Shown here: in pieces, positions 7,294-15,673 of the stretch | Position numbering within the stretch: position 1 is the stretch's first letter | Layout of the letters: each line of letters starts with the position of its first letter | NCBI GenBank assembly: GCA_031548325.1 | Contig: JAVBRE010000176.1 | Coordinates: 1-38,544, forward strand | DNA: 38,544 nt | Source of the DNA: FLUQ01 sp031548325 | GTDB lineage: Bacteria > Desulfobacterota > Desulfovibrionia > Desulfovibrionales > Desulfovibrionaceae | Direction of reading: 5' to 3' | Notes under the pieces: model-generated | Databases searched by the model: none | Seen by the model: only the letters and a program-made list of their open reading frames with translations | Told to the model about the DNA's origin: nothing | Translations under genes and position numbers: made by a program

Positions 7294-8844
7294 ATGCTGC
7301 TTGATGTCGCCATGGCCCTCTCGCCGTTGCTGCTGATCATTTTTGCCATTGCCTTGTGCGACGCCGCTCCCGATGTCGCGGCCGGCGCGGCCTGGGTGTA
7401 CTGCATCGGGGTGGCCTGCCTCTATTTTCACACCGACCTTGCGGTGGCCCTTCTGACCTCGCTGTCCGGCTTTGTCGCCGCCTTGCCCGTGTCGCTCGTC
7501 ATAAGCATAGCCATCTTGCAGGTCATAATACTGATTGAGACGGGAGCCCTGGCCCGCATATCCGTGCTGGCGAAAACCCTGTCCGTGCATGATCGGGCGA
7601 CGCAGGTGCTGCTGCTCAACTGCGGGTTCGCCATCATTCTGACGGCGCTGGGCGCGGTGCCGATCTCCGTGCTGCCCCCCGTGCTTATGGCTCTGGGGTA
7701 TTCGGTTGTTCAATCCATCGGACTGTCGGCAATGGGGTACAGCGGCGCCTGCACTGTCGGGCTGCTCGGCATACCGGGTCAGATTTTTGCCGTTTTTTGC
7801 GGCATCAGTTTTGTGGATGCCTGGTATATCTTCGCCTGGTACATGCCTTTGACCAATTTTGCCGTGGCAATGGGCTGTTTGTGGTTTGCCGGCGGTCTGC
7901 CCATGCTGCGAAACGGCTTTGTACCCGCTTTTCTGGTGGGACTCGGCTGCTGGGTCGGAACCGTCGCCAGCGCTGCGGCCGGCGTGACGCCGATAGGGGG
8001 CGTTCTGGCCGGGCTGAGCATTATTGCCCTGCTCTGTGTTTTTTTGTTGCTGCGCGGCAGTCCCATCATGGACCGGAGCCTGCTGACCGAAGAGGATCTG
8101 AAAGCGGAAAAACGCCTGCCGCTCTGGGCCGCCGTGTCGCCCTGGATCATGCTGACCGTGGTGTGCGCGCTCATCAACGCGCCCGCGCTGCCCTTGCATC
8201 GAATATTGTTTGAAGACAATCCCATGCCGGTGCACATCATTCCCGGGCATCCGGAATTTTTGCGTCTTTTCGCGCAGCCCTACCTGTGGCTGTTTGTATC
8301 CACCGTGTCCTGCGTGCCCCTTTTGCGACCGAGGCCGGGACTGTTGCGCGACAGTTTGCGCAAATGGCTGCCGCGCATGATTCGGCCTTTTCTGGCGGCC
8401 GGCATCTACTTTTCCATTGCCTATGTTTTCAACCATTCCGGCAAAAACGCCGACTGGGAGTTGACGAGGGTGGACGATAACATGATCGCCGTTCTGGCCT
8501 CGGCGGCGGCCCGGACATTCGGCGTGGCCTATGCCGCCGCCGCGCCTTTTCTGGGCGCTGCGGCGGGAATAGTCAGCGGCTCGCAGTCGGCCGCCACGGC
8601 CATGCTGACTTCGCTGCACCTGAAAACCGCCGCGCTGCTGGGAGAAAACGGAGTGATTATTGCGGCGGCCGGCGCTATGGGCGGCGGGCTCGCCAGCATG
8701 CTGTCTCCGGCGAAACTGATGTGCGCGGCCGCGGCCATTGACGGCTTCGGCTCCGAAAATACTGTGTTCAAAGCCTTTCTCCTCTTAAGCGCGTTCGTCA
8801 CTCTCACTCTTTCCCTTGTTTGCATGGTCCGTATTCTGCTGTAA
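7294..8844 (+). CDS. L-lactate permease-family (LctP-like) transporter
   Basis: The 516-residue integral membrane protein has about a dozen hydrophobic segments. It resembles the lactate permease family (LctP/LldP, PF02652), with a Gly/Ala-rich C-terminal region GGGLASMLSPAKLMCAAAA in the position of the conserved serine-proline motif. Lactate is a main electron donor for Desulfovibrionaceae, which fits, but the true substrate (lactate, glycolate or another carboxylate) cannot be fixed from sequence. The ATG at 7294 has GAGG upstream. The nitroreductase gene follows after 23 bases on the same strand and may be cotranscribed. The gene is transcribed divergently from the Hsp20 operon. Confidence 0.75.
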   Translation: MLLDVAMALSPLLLIIFAIALCDAAPDVAAGAAWVYCIGVACLYFHTDLAVALLTSLSGFVAALPVSLVISIAILQVIILIETGALARISVLAKTLSVHDRATQVLLLNCGFAIILTALGAVPISVLPPVLMALGYSVVQSIGLSAMGYSGACTVGLLGIPGQIFAVFCGISFVDAWYIFAWYMPLTNFAVAMGCLWFAGGLPMLRNGFVPAFLVGLGCWVGTVASAAAGVTPIGGVLAGLSIIALLCVFLLLRGSPIMDRSLLTEEDLKAEKRLPLWAAVSPWIMLTVVCALINAPALPLHRILFEDNPMPVHIIPGHPEFLRLFAQPYLWLFVSTVSCVPLLRPRPGLLRDSLRKWLPRMIRPFLAAGIYFSIAYVFNHSGKNADWELTRVDDNMIAVLASAAARTFGVAYAAAAPFLGAAAGIVSGSQSAATAMLTSLHLKTAALLGENGVIIAAAGAMGGGLASMLSPAKLMCAAAAIDGFGSENTVFKAFLLLSAFVTLTLSLVCMVRILL

Positions 8845-8867
8845 CCCGTTACCTTTCGTGGGTGTTT

Positions 8868-9608
8868 ATGAACCAGACCCTCTCCCTGCTCGAAAGTCAC
8901 AGAAGCAACCGTTCATATACGATGGAACCGGTTTCCGACGCCGAACTGGACGCAATCATTCGCGCCGGGCATCGCGCGCCCACATCCGTCAACGGACAGC
9001 ATATTTCGGTCGTGGTGGCGCGCGATGCGGCAAAGCGCGCCCGCATTGCGGAACTGGCGGGCGGCCAGCCCTGGGTGGCCAAGGCCCCGGTGTTTCTGGC
9101 TCTGGTTCTGGATATGCACAAACTGGCCGCGGCGGCTGCGCGGGCCGGGCGGGTTCTGGATGTGCAGAACCATGTGGAGGGCCTGGTCATGGGCTGCCTT
9201 GACTGCGGCATCGTGCTGCAAGCCATGGCCCTGGCCGCGAGAGCCCAGGGCCTGGGCATCGTGCCCATCGGCGGCATACGCGACAACCCGCAAGAGATCA
9301 CAGACTTGCTCGGCCTTCCGCCGCTTTGCTTTTCGCCGGTGGGGCTCAGCGTGGGACATGTGTCAAAGGAGACGGCTCAGCGGCCGCGCCTGCCGCTGGC
9401 CACCTTTCGTCACGACGAGACCTATGATCCCGCGCGCATTGCCGGGGCCGCGCCCGGCTATGACGAAACGATGCTGGCCTTTTGGAAGGAGCGGGGCCGG
9501 CCCGAAGGCAAAAGCTGGTCAGAGGCCGTTGCTTCGCGCTTTGACCATAACGAGCGGCCGAAACTGCGGCCCGCCATGCTGCGCCAGGGCCTGAAGTTTG
9601 AGGATTAG
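8868..9608 (+). CDS. NfsA/FRP-type nitroreductase (FMN-dependent)
   Basis: The 246-residue flavoenzyme belongs to the nitroreductase superfamily. It shows the FMN-contacting start SHRSNRSYTMEP, the helix RAGHRAPTSVNGQ, a central LDCGIVLQAMALAA block and PIGGIRDNPQEI, matching the NfsA/flavin-reductase branch in order and length. It would transfer electrons from NAD(P)H to nitro compounds, quinones or free flavin. I start at the ATG at 8868, since the longer frame overlaps the end of the permease gene and adds 16 residues unlike the family. The ribosome site is weak, which suggests translational dependence on the upstream gene. Confidence 0.88.
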   Translation: MNQTLSLLESHRSNRSYTMEPVSDAELDAIIRAGHRAPTSVNGQHISVVVARDAAKRARIAELAGGQPWVAKAPVFLALVLDMHKLAAAAARAGRVLDVQNHVEGLVMGCLDCGIVLQAMALAARAQGLGIVPIGGIRDNPQEITDLLGLPPLCFSPVGLSVGHVSKETAQRPRLPLATFRHDETYDPARIAGAAPGYDETMLAFWKERGRPEGKSWSEAVASRFDHNERPKLRPAMLRQGLKFED

Positions 9609-9681
9609 CCGCCCCTCAGGATAGGGCGCCGGGGAAAAGAACCTAAGTTTTTCGCTTCAAACTTTGATTGTGAGATGGGTT

Positions 9682-12090
9682 CTAAAGGGATTTCAACTCG
9701 TTGAGACCTTTTCTTCCGGCCAGACAATCTTTCAGCTTTCGCAGAACTGCGTCCAGGTCCAGAGGTTTGCCCAGGTGCCCGTTCATGCCGGCGGCGCGGC
9801 TTTTTTCAATGTCTTCCTTGAAGACGTTGGCGGTCATGGCAATAATGGGGATGGACGCCGCTTCGGGCGCGGACATGGCCCGGATGCGCCGGGCCGCCTC
9901 GTAGCCGTCCATCTCCGGCATTTGGATGTCCATCAAAATCAGCGCGTATTTTTGTGGATTCAGGGCAAATGCTTCCACGGCCAGGCGGCCGTTTTCGGCA
10001 AAATCGAACAAGACGCCCGTGCCCTCCAGAAGACCGATCAAAATCTCCTGGTTTATATCTACGTCTTCGGCCACCAGGATGTGTTGGCCGCGCAGAAATT
10101 CTGTGGTTCCGCCGTTTTCGGCCTCGCTGTCGAAAACCTGATCCGCCGCCTGTTCAGGTGAAAATGCGGTCCTCGCCACAGGGACAATGACGTAAAAGCG
10201 GGAGCCCTGGCCAGGCTCGGACTCCAGACCGATTGTACCGCCCATGAGTTCCACGATTTGCTTGCAAATGGCCAGTCCAAGCCCTGTTCCGCCGTATTTG
10301 CGGGAAATGCCGCCGTCGGCCTGCTCAAAAGAGCGGAAAAGCCTCTCGTGTTGTTCTTTGGGTATGCCTATGCCGGAATCGGACACGGAAATTTCCAGAA
10401 GGCAGCGCTCGCCGTCGTTTTCCCGCAGCTTGGCGGAAACCGCGATGTGCCCGTGTTCGGGCGTGAATTTTTCCGCATTGGAGAGGAGGTTGGTCACCAC
10501 CTGGGCCAGACGCTGTTCGTCCGCCGTAATCCGCTTGGGAATGGCCGGATCTATAGAAAGGGAGAAATGCAGATTTTTTTCCTTCAAGCGAAAATTTGTG
10601 ACGCTGCTGACGCGCTTGAGCATGGCTTCAAAATCGAAGGCGGCGTTATGGATTTCCAATTTGCCGGATTCTATCTTGGCCATGTCCAGAATGTCGTTGA
10701 TTACGCCCAAAAGATGCGCAGAGGCGCTGTTGATCTTGCCGATACAGGCGTGTATCTTGCCCATGTCATAGGAATCTTTAGCGATTTTACCCATGCCGAT
10801 GATCGCGTTCATGGGGGTGCGTATCTCGTGCGACATGTTGGCCAGAAATTCGGATTTCGCCTGGCTGGCTTTTTCCGCCCGCTTCATGGCCTCGATCAGT
10901 TTGGTGTTATAGGCGTTCAGACCTGTACGCATCTCCACGATGGTGCGCGCCAGGTCTCCCAGCTCATCATCGCGTTCCTCGCCGTAGATGGCGCCGCCGG
11001 AGCGGGCGTCCGTCGCCGCCACGCTGGTCATCAGCCGACCGAAAGGCTTGAAGATCTGCCTCTGGGCAAGCAGGTTGACGGCTATGGCGTACAGAACGAA
11101 GGCGGCGAACAGGATGATGACCAGCGGCAGAAGCTGGTTGATTTTGAACAGGGAGGCGGCGTTGTAAAAGGTAACCACTGTCCAGTCCGTGGCCTCTATG
11201 GGCGCGATGGAAGCATAGCTGTAAGGGCCTGAAGACAGAGCGACGACTCTGGACGCGGCGTCCGGTTGGAAATATCCCTTGATCTCTTTCAGATGCGTCG
11301 TCATGACCTGGACAAAGGCGGAATCTTTGGATTCTTCCAGAATGTTTCTGTCGCTGTTGAAAAGGAGCTTGTCCTCGGTGTTGAACGCCGCGCTATCCAT
11401 CTGAATGATGCCGTCTTTGTTGATCACCAGGCCGCGGACGTTGTTTTTGTCGTATTTGCCGAAAACTTTTTCGATGACGCTGTCGAACTGGAGTCCCGTG
11501 GACAAAACGCCCAGCGCTTTGCCTTCGGATACAACCTTGATGTTCAGCCAAACGCGTTTCCGCTGTTTTAACTTGTCGATGTCCACATTGAGCACATATT
11601 CGTTTTTCGACCCCAGACATTCAAAATACCATATGTCGGCGAATTTTTCCGGAATAAGCACGTCATAGGGCGTGAAATGAAGGAAAGAGGCGTCCGAATC
11701 CATGGAAAATTCATTCAACGATTTTTCAATGCCGAAATAGAGGTTCTTGCCGTACAATACTTCCGTGAAGCTCTTCATTTCCTGGAAGGCCAGCCGCTTC
11801 TTCCAATAGTTGTCTTCGTCGGCGAACCAGTCGACAATGGCCTGGGAACGGACGGCCTTTTGCATCAGGCCGACCTCGCGGTTCAAATGGGTGTTGATGG
11901 CCCCGATGGTTTTTGTGGAATAGAAAAGGGCGTAGTCTCTGGAAGCGGCATTGCTGAAGGAATGCAGTATAAAAGCCGCGACCAGCAGAATTAAAATCGA
12001 CACGGAAAGGAAAAGGGCGACAATGGTCTTGTTGAACCTTGTTTCCATTTTCCGGCTTTTGGGGGCCGGGGCTGCTGGCAGAGAAGGCAT
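9682..12090 (-). CDS. Hybrid sensor histidine kinase with Cache-like sensor and receiver domain
   Basis: The 802-residue membrane kinase has a first TM segment at about 23-45, a periplasmic sensor of roughly 275 residues that looks like a double Cache (PDC) domain, and a second TM at about 320-342. A HAMP-like linker follows. HisKA has phospho-acceptor His421 in MSHEIRTP. The HATPase domain has N box NLLSNAEKFTP, DSGIGIP and GGTGLGLAI. The C-terminal receiver (from about 670) has Asp721 in LILMDIQMPEMDGYE and Lys775 in GKP. All catalytic residues are present. No separate response regulator or output gene is adjacent, so the phosphorelay partner lies elsewhere. A start at 12048 is also possible. 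Confidence 0.92.
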   Translation of the reverse strand: MPSLPAAPAPKSRKMETRFNKTIVALFLSVSILILLVAAFILHSFSNAASRDYALFYSTKTIGAINTHLNREVGLMQKAVRSQAIVDWFADEDNYWKKRLAFQEMKSFTEVLYGKNLYFGIEKSLNEFSMDSDASFLHFTPYDVLIPEKFADIWYFECLGSKNEYVLNVDIDKLKQRKRVWLNIKVVSEGKALGVLSTGLQFDSVIEKVFGKYDKNNVRGLVINKDGIIQMDSAAFNTEDKLLFNSDRNILEESKDSAFVQVMTTHLKEIKGYFQPDAASRVVALSSGPYSYASIAPIEATDWTVVTFYNAASLFKINQLLPLVIILFAAFVLYAIAVNLLAQRQIFKPFGRLMTSVAATDARSGGAIYGEERDDELGDLARTIVEMRTGLNAYNTKLIEAMKRAEKASQAKSEFLANMSHEIRTPMNAIIGMGKIAKDSYDMGKIHACIGKINSASAHLLGVINDILDMAKIESGKLEIHNAAFDFEAMLKRVSSVTNFRLKEKNLHFSLSIDPAIPKRITADEQRLAQVVTNLLSNAEKFTPEHGHIAVSAKLRENDGERCLLEISVSDSGIGIPKEQHERLFRSFEQADGGISRKYGGTGLGLAICKQIVELMGGTIGLESEPGQGSRFYVIVPVARTAFSPEQAADQVFDSEAENGGTTEFLRGQHILVAEDVDINQEILIGLLEGTGVLFDFAENGRLAVEAFALNPQKYALILMDIQMPEMDGYEAARRIRAMSAPEAASIPIIAMTANVFKEDIEKSRAAGMNGHLGKPLDLDAVLRKLKDCLAGRKGLNELKSL

Positions 12091-12227
12091 CGTAATGTCC
12101 CGCCCAGAGGCCTGGCGTTCTTGCCGCAGCTGCGGAAGACGGCGAACGCCTGCGCCGAAAAAACTGAATAAGGGGCCTGCCCGTGCGACAGGCGTAACGT
12201 CGTTCTTGCCAAGAGCGCCTGCTGCGC

Positions 12228-12450
12228 ATGGATCAACATAAAACGGCGCGCCGAAATTTCATAGGCTTTTTGCCGCTGGGCGTGATAGAAAACACCTTAT
12301 TCGGCCACACTCTGACGGAAAGAGTCTATAAGATTTTAGCCCGCTTGGAAAGCCCATAACCAAATATAATGCGCGCACTGAATTCTTGCTGAAGCGTGAA
12401 GCGTATGAAAACAGGCGCCTTGGCGAGATGTTGAACGCTATTCTACCCAC
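12228..12450 (+). pseudogene. Possible decayed or frameshifted small gene
   Basis: The 490 bases between the kinase and the polyamine-binding gene have no intact ORF of note. One frame from ATG 12228 gives 43 protein-like codons (for example GFLPLGVIENTLFG, ERVYKILARLES) and stops at 12357. Another frame from about 12332 continues with KYNARTEFLLKREAYENRRLG up to about 12450. Joined by one frameshift near 12345 they would make a protein of about 75 residues, followed closely by the terminator at 12460-12498. I know no family for it. It could equally be chance. Confidence 0.25.
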
Positions 12451-12459
12451 GGGCGATCT

Positions 12460-12498
12460 GAAAAAAACTGCTTTACCTGCCGCCAGGCGGTTTTTTTC
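12460..12498 (+). terminator. Hairpin terminator
   Basis: Twelve-base arms (12460-12471 and 12487-12498) pair apart from one wobble position, with A-run and T-run ends, so it can work on both strands. It lies 80 bases upstream of the polyamine-binding gene. No intact gene ends here, which suggests a small gene or RNA once ended at this point. Confidence 0.55.
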
Positions 12499-12580
12499 TC
12501 TTCCCCAAAACGCGATGGCGATGTATTTTTAGATAACGCGAGGGATACGTTTTAGTATTGCCGATACCTGGAGATGGAAA

Positions 12581-13648
12581 ATGCAACGTCTGATCCTTTT
12601 CTGCGCTGTTTTATTTTTTTTTCTTCCGGCTACCGTCGCACAGGCTGCGACGCTACGTCTGCTGACCTGGAGCGGCTACGCCCCCGAAGAGCTGGTCCGC
12701 AAGTTTGAAGCGGAATACAAGTGTAAGGTCGAGGTCACTGTTTCCAACAACGAAGACATTATCACCAAGCTGATCGCCTCTCGCGGCGCCGGCTTCGACC
12801 TGGTCCAGCCCAGCCAGGATCGCGTCATTTCCGGACAACAGGCCGGAAACATTTACCAGCCCATGGATTACAGCCGCATCGACCAAAGTCGCTTTATCCC
12901 TTCCATGCTGAAAATAGTTAAAAAAAATACCGAGATAGATGGTCGTTCTTACGCCGTGCCCTTCTGCTGGGGCACCAGCGCGCTCATCGTCAATAAAAAG
13001 CTGGCCCCCAACGCCAAGAGCTTCAAAGATCTTTTCGATCCCGCCTACAAAGGCCGGATCAGCTACCGCATGCAGCGCCCCATTCTTATGGCCACGGCCT
13101 TTTCCTTGGGGCACAACCCCTTTGATTTGTACGGCGACGAAAAGGCCTACAAGGAAATGCTCGGCGAAGTCGCGGCCAAGCTCATTGCAAACAAGCCCCT
13201 GGTGGCTAGCTACTGGGCCGCGAGCGCGGAACTGCTTGCCGCCATGCGCTCCGGGCAAGTGATTGTGGCCAAAGGCTGGGACAATGACGCTTTCAAGCTC
13301 CACGCCGAGAATCCGGATCTGGATTTTGTCGCTCCCGAAACCGGCGCCCTGGGCTGGATAGATACGTTCGTCCTTTCCGCAGGAGCGGAAAATCTGGAAG
13401 CCGCCTACAATTGGATCAATTTCATCATGCGCCCGGAAAACGCGGCCGTCTTCACCAATAAAGAAAAAATCCCCACCGCCTCCAACAACGCGAACGCCTT
13501 TCTCAGCCCTGAAGTGAAGGCGAATTTCGACCGCTGCCTGCCGCTTCGTGTCATCAACAACATCAAATGGTATCCCCCGCTTCCGGCCCGCCTGGAGTCT
13601 CTGGAACTTGCCACCCTCGATCAAATCCGTGCAGCTAAGGCAGATTAA
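12581..13648 (+). CDS. Periplasmic spermidine/putrescine-binding protein (PotD/PotF-like)
   Basis: The 355-residue protein is an extracytoplasmic solute-binding protein of the polyamine family. A signal peptide ends at VAQA near residue 22. The mature start LRLLTWSGYAPEELVRKFE is the family signature, and later blocks (PYAVPFCWGTSALIVNKK, AYNWINFIMRPENA) match PotD/PotF. It would deliver polyamines to an ABC importer, but no potABC genes are near; the gene stands alone. It may use a distant importer or feed a sensor. The purine-rich site TGGAGATGGAAA precedes the ATG. Confidence 0.85.
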   Translation: MQRLILFCAVLFFFLPATVAQAATLRLLTWSGYAPEELVRKFEAEYKCKVEVTVSNNEDIITKLIASRGAGFDLVQPSQDRVISGQQAGNIYQPMDYSRIDQSRFIPSMLKIVKKNTEIDGRSYAVPFCWGTSALIVNKKLAPNAKSFKDLFDPAYKGRISYRMQRPILMATAFSLGHNPFDLYGDEKAYKEMLGEVAAKLIANKPLVASYWAASAELLAAMRSGQVIVAKGWDNDAFKLHAENPDLDFVAPETGALGWIDTFVLSAGAENLEAAYNWINFIMRPENAAVFTNKEKIPTASNNANAFLSPEVKANFDRCLPLRVINNIKWYPPLPARLESLELATLDQIRAAKAD

Positions 13649-13730
13649 ATTTGAATTTTCCCTTTCGCATGAGAATCAAAATTGCTCGTTGTGTGAACAG
13701 GCCTTAAAAGCCGCGAAACAGGAATCCTCC

Positions 13731-14525
13731 TTAATATTCTACCCGCATCAGGGTCAGGCCTTCGGCCGGGGCCGTGGGAGAGGGCAACAGCTCTCTGCGC
13801 CCGGCTTTCATCAAATCGGGCACCGTCTCGACGGCGATTCTTCCTCTGCCGACCCAGACCAGCAGTCCCATCAGATTGCGCACCATCTGTTTCAAAAATC
13901 CGTCGCCATTAAAAAACCATGTGCTGACAGGCCATTCGGGCGGGCAGAGCAGACTGGCGGCCCGGCCGGGTTCTTCAGTGAGGGAAAAAAGGGTGCGCAC
14001 GGCGGAACCTTCGCGGTCCGTTCCCGCGTTCTCGAAAGCGGCGAAATCATGCCGGCCTTGCAACAGGCGGGCGGCCTCAAGCATGGCTGCGCGATCCAGG
14101 GGCGGAACGGCCCAGACAAAACCGTGCAGCCGGGGCGGCACAAGAGAGCGGCGCATATACAGGGTGTACGCGTACAGTTTACCCGTGGCGCTGCTCCGGG
14201 CGTGAAAGGCGGAGTCAACCCGTTCGGCGGCCAGAACCCTGATATCCCGAGGCAGTTGGGCGTTGAAAGCCCGTTGCCAGTCCAGGTCGCGGTCGGGCGG
14301 CAGATCCAGATGTGCGACCTGGCCTTCGGCGTGCACTCCGGAATCCGTGCGTCCGGATCCGTGCACCCGAACCGGGCGGCCGGCAATGCGGGCCGCGACC
14401 GCCTCCAGCTCTCCCTGCACCGTGCTTTGCGTCAGGTCCGGCGATTGCAGTTGCCAGCCGGCGTAACGCCCGCCGTTATAGGCCAGGGTCAGCTTCAGCC
14501 TGATTGCAGCCTTGCCGTCACTCAT
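13731..14525 (-). CDS. truA: tRNA pseudouridine(38-40) synthase TruA
   Basis: The 264-residue enzyme converts uridine 38, 39 and 40 in tRNA anticodon stems to pseudouridine. The catalytic motif GSGRTDSGVHA contains Asp61. The N-terminal LTLAYNGGRYAGWQ and the C-terminal GDGFLKQMVRNLMGLLV are the other family blocks, and the length is normal. Its start codon overlaps the last bases of the upstream motE-like gene (4 bases), so the two are translationally coupled. It is the last gene of the fliJ-motE-truA unit, and faces the end of the polyamine-binding gene. Confidence 0.96.
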   Translation of the reverse strand: MSDGKAAIRLKLTLAYNGGRYAGWQLQSPDLTQSTVQGELEAVAARIAGRPVRVHGSGRTDSGVHAEGQVAHLDLPPDRDLDWQRAFNAQLPRDIRVLAAERVDSAFHARSSATGKLYAYTLYMRRSLVPPRLHGFVWAVPPLDRAAMLEAARLLQGRHDFAAFENAGTDREGSAVRTLFSLTEEPGRAASLLCPPEWPVSTWFFNGDGFLKQMVRNLMGLLVWVGRGRIAVETVPDLMKAGRRELLPSPTAPAEGLTLMRVEY

Positions 14526-15205
14526 TCGAAGGGCAACTGCATGCGGGCCAGGGATTCGGACAGCCGGGCAGCTTTGGGCGCTTTGACAAAGGTCAATATT
14601 TCGCCGGCCTGGCGGCCGCGCATGCCCGACAGAACTTTGACGGCGATTTTTTCATCCAGCGTTTCCAGAACCTCGGCAGCCTGCTTGGCTTTCATGTTGG
14701 ACAGCACGTCCACCAGATGGCGGAACTTCGCGCTCTTAACCTCTTCAGCTTCCTTGAGCATCATTTGCAGCCGCGATTCCAGAAGTTGCAGGCGTTCCAA
14801 GCGGGCGTCCAGATCCTTTTCCAGGGCGCGCATGTCCTGTTCCTTGCGGGCTATTTCCTCCTGGCGGCGTTGCAGCGCTTCTCTGGACAAATCATTTCCG
14901 GACGGCGGAGCCGGCTGCGGGTCGGCCTGGGCGGCTTGAGCGGCCTGGGCCGTGGACGGGCTGAGAAGATATCTGCCGGAATGCGGGGCGTTTTGAGCCT
15001 GCGCAAGCTGCTTCACGGGCCCTGTGTGGTTTTCGGGGGCCTGAGCCGTCTGTCCGGAAAACGCGGATTTCGTCTCCTGGCCGGGCCAGAACGGCTCCAC
15101 AAGCATGCTGCCCAGAAGGCACAGCTTGAGCAGCACGGCGCAGGCCAGATAACGGCAAAGCCTAGAGGGCCGAAGGGGTGAAGCGGATCGTTGCTGTGTC
15201 GTCAT
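14522..15205 (-). CDS. MotE-like flagellar/MgtE_N-domain protein
   Basis: The product (227 residues from the ATG at 15205, or 239 from 15241) starts with a basic stretch and one membrane segment (LACAVLLKLCLLGSMLV). A low-complexity Pro/Ala region follows, then a long coiled coil (about 115-170, rich in Glu/Arg/Leu). The C-terminal domain resembles the MgtE N domain (LVDVLSNMKAKQAAEVLETL and DEKIAVKVLSGMRGRQAGEIL). This matches MotE, the flagellar stator chaperone. Its position between fliJ and truA supports a flagellar role. Both starts overlap the end of fliJ, which implies translational coupling. Confidence 0.8.
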   Translation of the reverse strand: MTTQQRSASPLRPSRLCRYLACAVLLKLCLLGSMLVEPFWPGQETKSAFSGQTAQAPENHTGPVKQLAQAQNAPHSGRYLLSPSTAQAAQAAQADPQPAPPSGNDLSREALQRRQEEIARKEQDMRALEKDLDARLERLQLLESRLQMMLKEAEEVKSAKFRHLVDVLSNMKAKQAAEVLETLDEKIAVKVLSGMRGRQAGEILTFVKAPKAARLSESLARMQLPFE

Positions 15206-15602
15206 GGCTTTTTTGTTCCCGGTGCGTTTCGGCTTGCGCATGGCGGGTCGCCTGGCGGGCCTTGAGTTTTTCCAGCAGTTTCTTGTCCTGGGATTTCTGG
15301 ATCAGGGCCTGGCGGCAACGATCCATCTCTTCTTCAAGAGCGGCGAGGTCGATTCGAGCCTGTTTCAGATCCTGAGTCAACCCGGTGATATAGCCGCTGA
15401 TCAGCCAGCGTTCCTCGGCATTCAGCAAGGCGGAAGAAGCCAGCTTGACGCGCTGTTCGGCGATGGCGGCGGCGCACGCGTCCCGTTCCCGCCGCCGTTT
15501 GTCGCGGGCCGCCCTGGCCTGGGCCAGGGCGAGCAGGGCTTGTTCTTCCAGCTGTTGCCGGTAGCGCAGAACCTGTTCAAGTGAAAAATGAAATGGCGCC
15601 AT
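15162..15602 (-). CDS. fliJ: Flagellar export protein FliJ
   Basis: The 146-residue protein is nearly all alpha-helical coiled coil. The start FHFSLEQVLRYRQQLEEQALLALA is typical of FliJ. FliJ sits on the FliI ATPase ring and couples ATP hydrolysis to type III export of flagellar subunits. GAGGAAAT precedes the ATG. Its end overlaps the motE-like gene. In many genomes fliJ follows fliI, but here the upstream neighbour is terC, so this part of the flagellar cluster has been separated from the rest. Confidence 0.85.
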   Translation of the reverse strand: MAPFHFSLEQVLRYRQQLEEQALLALAQARAARDKRRRERDACAAAIAEQRVKLASSALLNAEERWLISGYITGLTQDLKQARIDLAALEEEMDRCRQALIQKSQDKKLLEKLKARQATRHAQAETHREQKSHDDTATIRFTPSAL

Positions 15603-15673
15603 ATTTCCTCAGCCGGCGCGTCATAATCTCGCCGGTCGGGAGGAGGATAGCAAAGAGCGGGCCAAGTCGCGCG

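Noticed and set aside
7159..8619. 486-codon minus-strand ORF
   Set aside because: Antisense to the LctP-like gene, with a composition (Gln, Gly, His, Arg) that mirrors membrane codons; no homology-like motif.
9609..9681. Convergent terminator between the nitroreductase and kinase genes
   Set aside because: A weak 6-bp stem exists, but the T-run is poor on both strands and the spacing is short.
13548..14939. 463-codon plus-strand ORF
   Set aside because: Runs antisense through truA and motE; the minus-strand genes have clear motifs.
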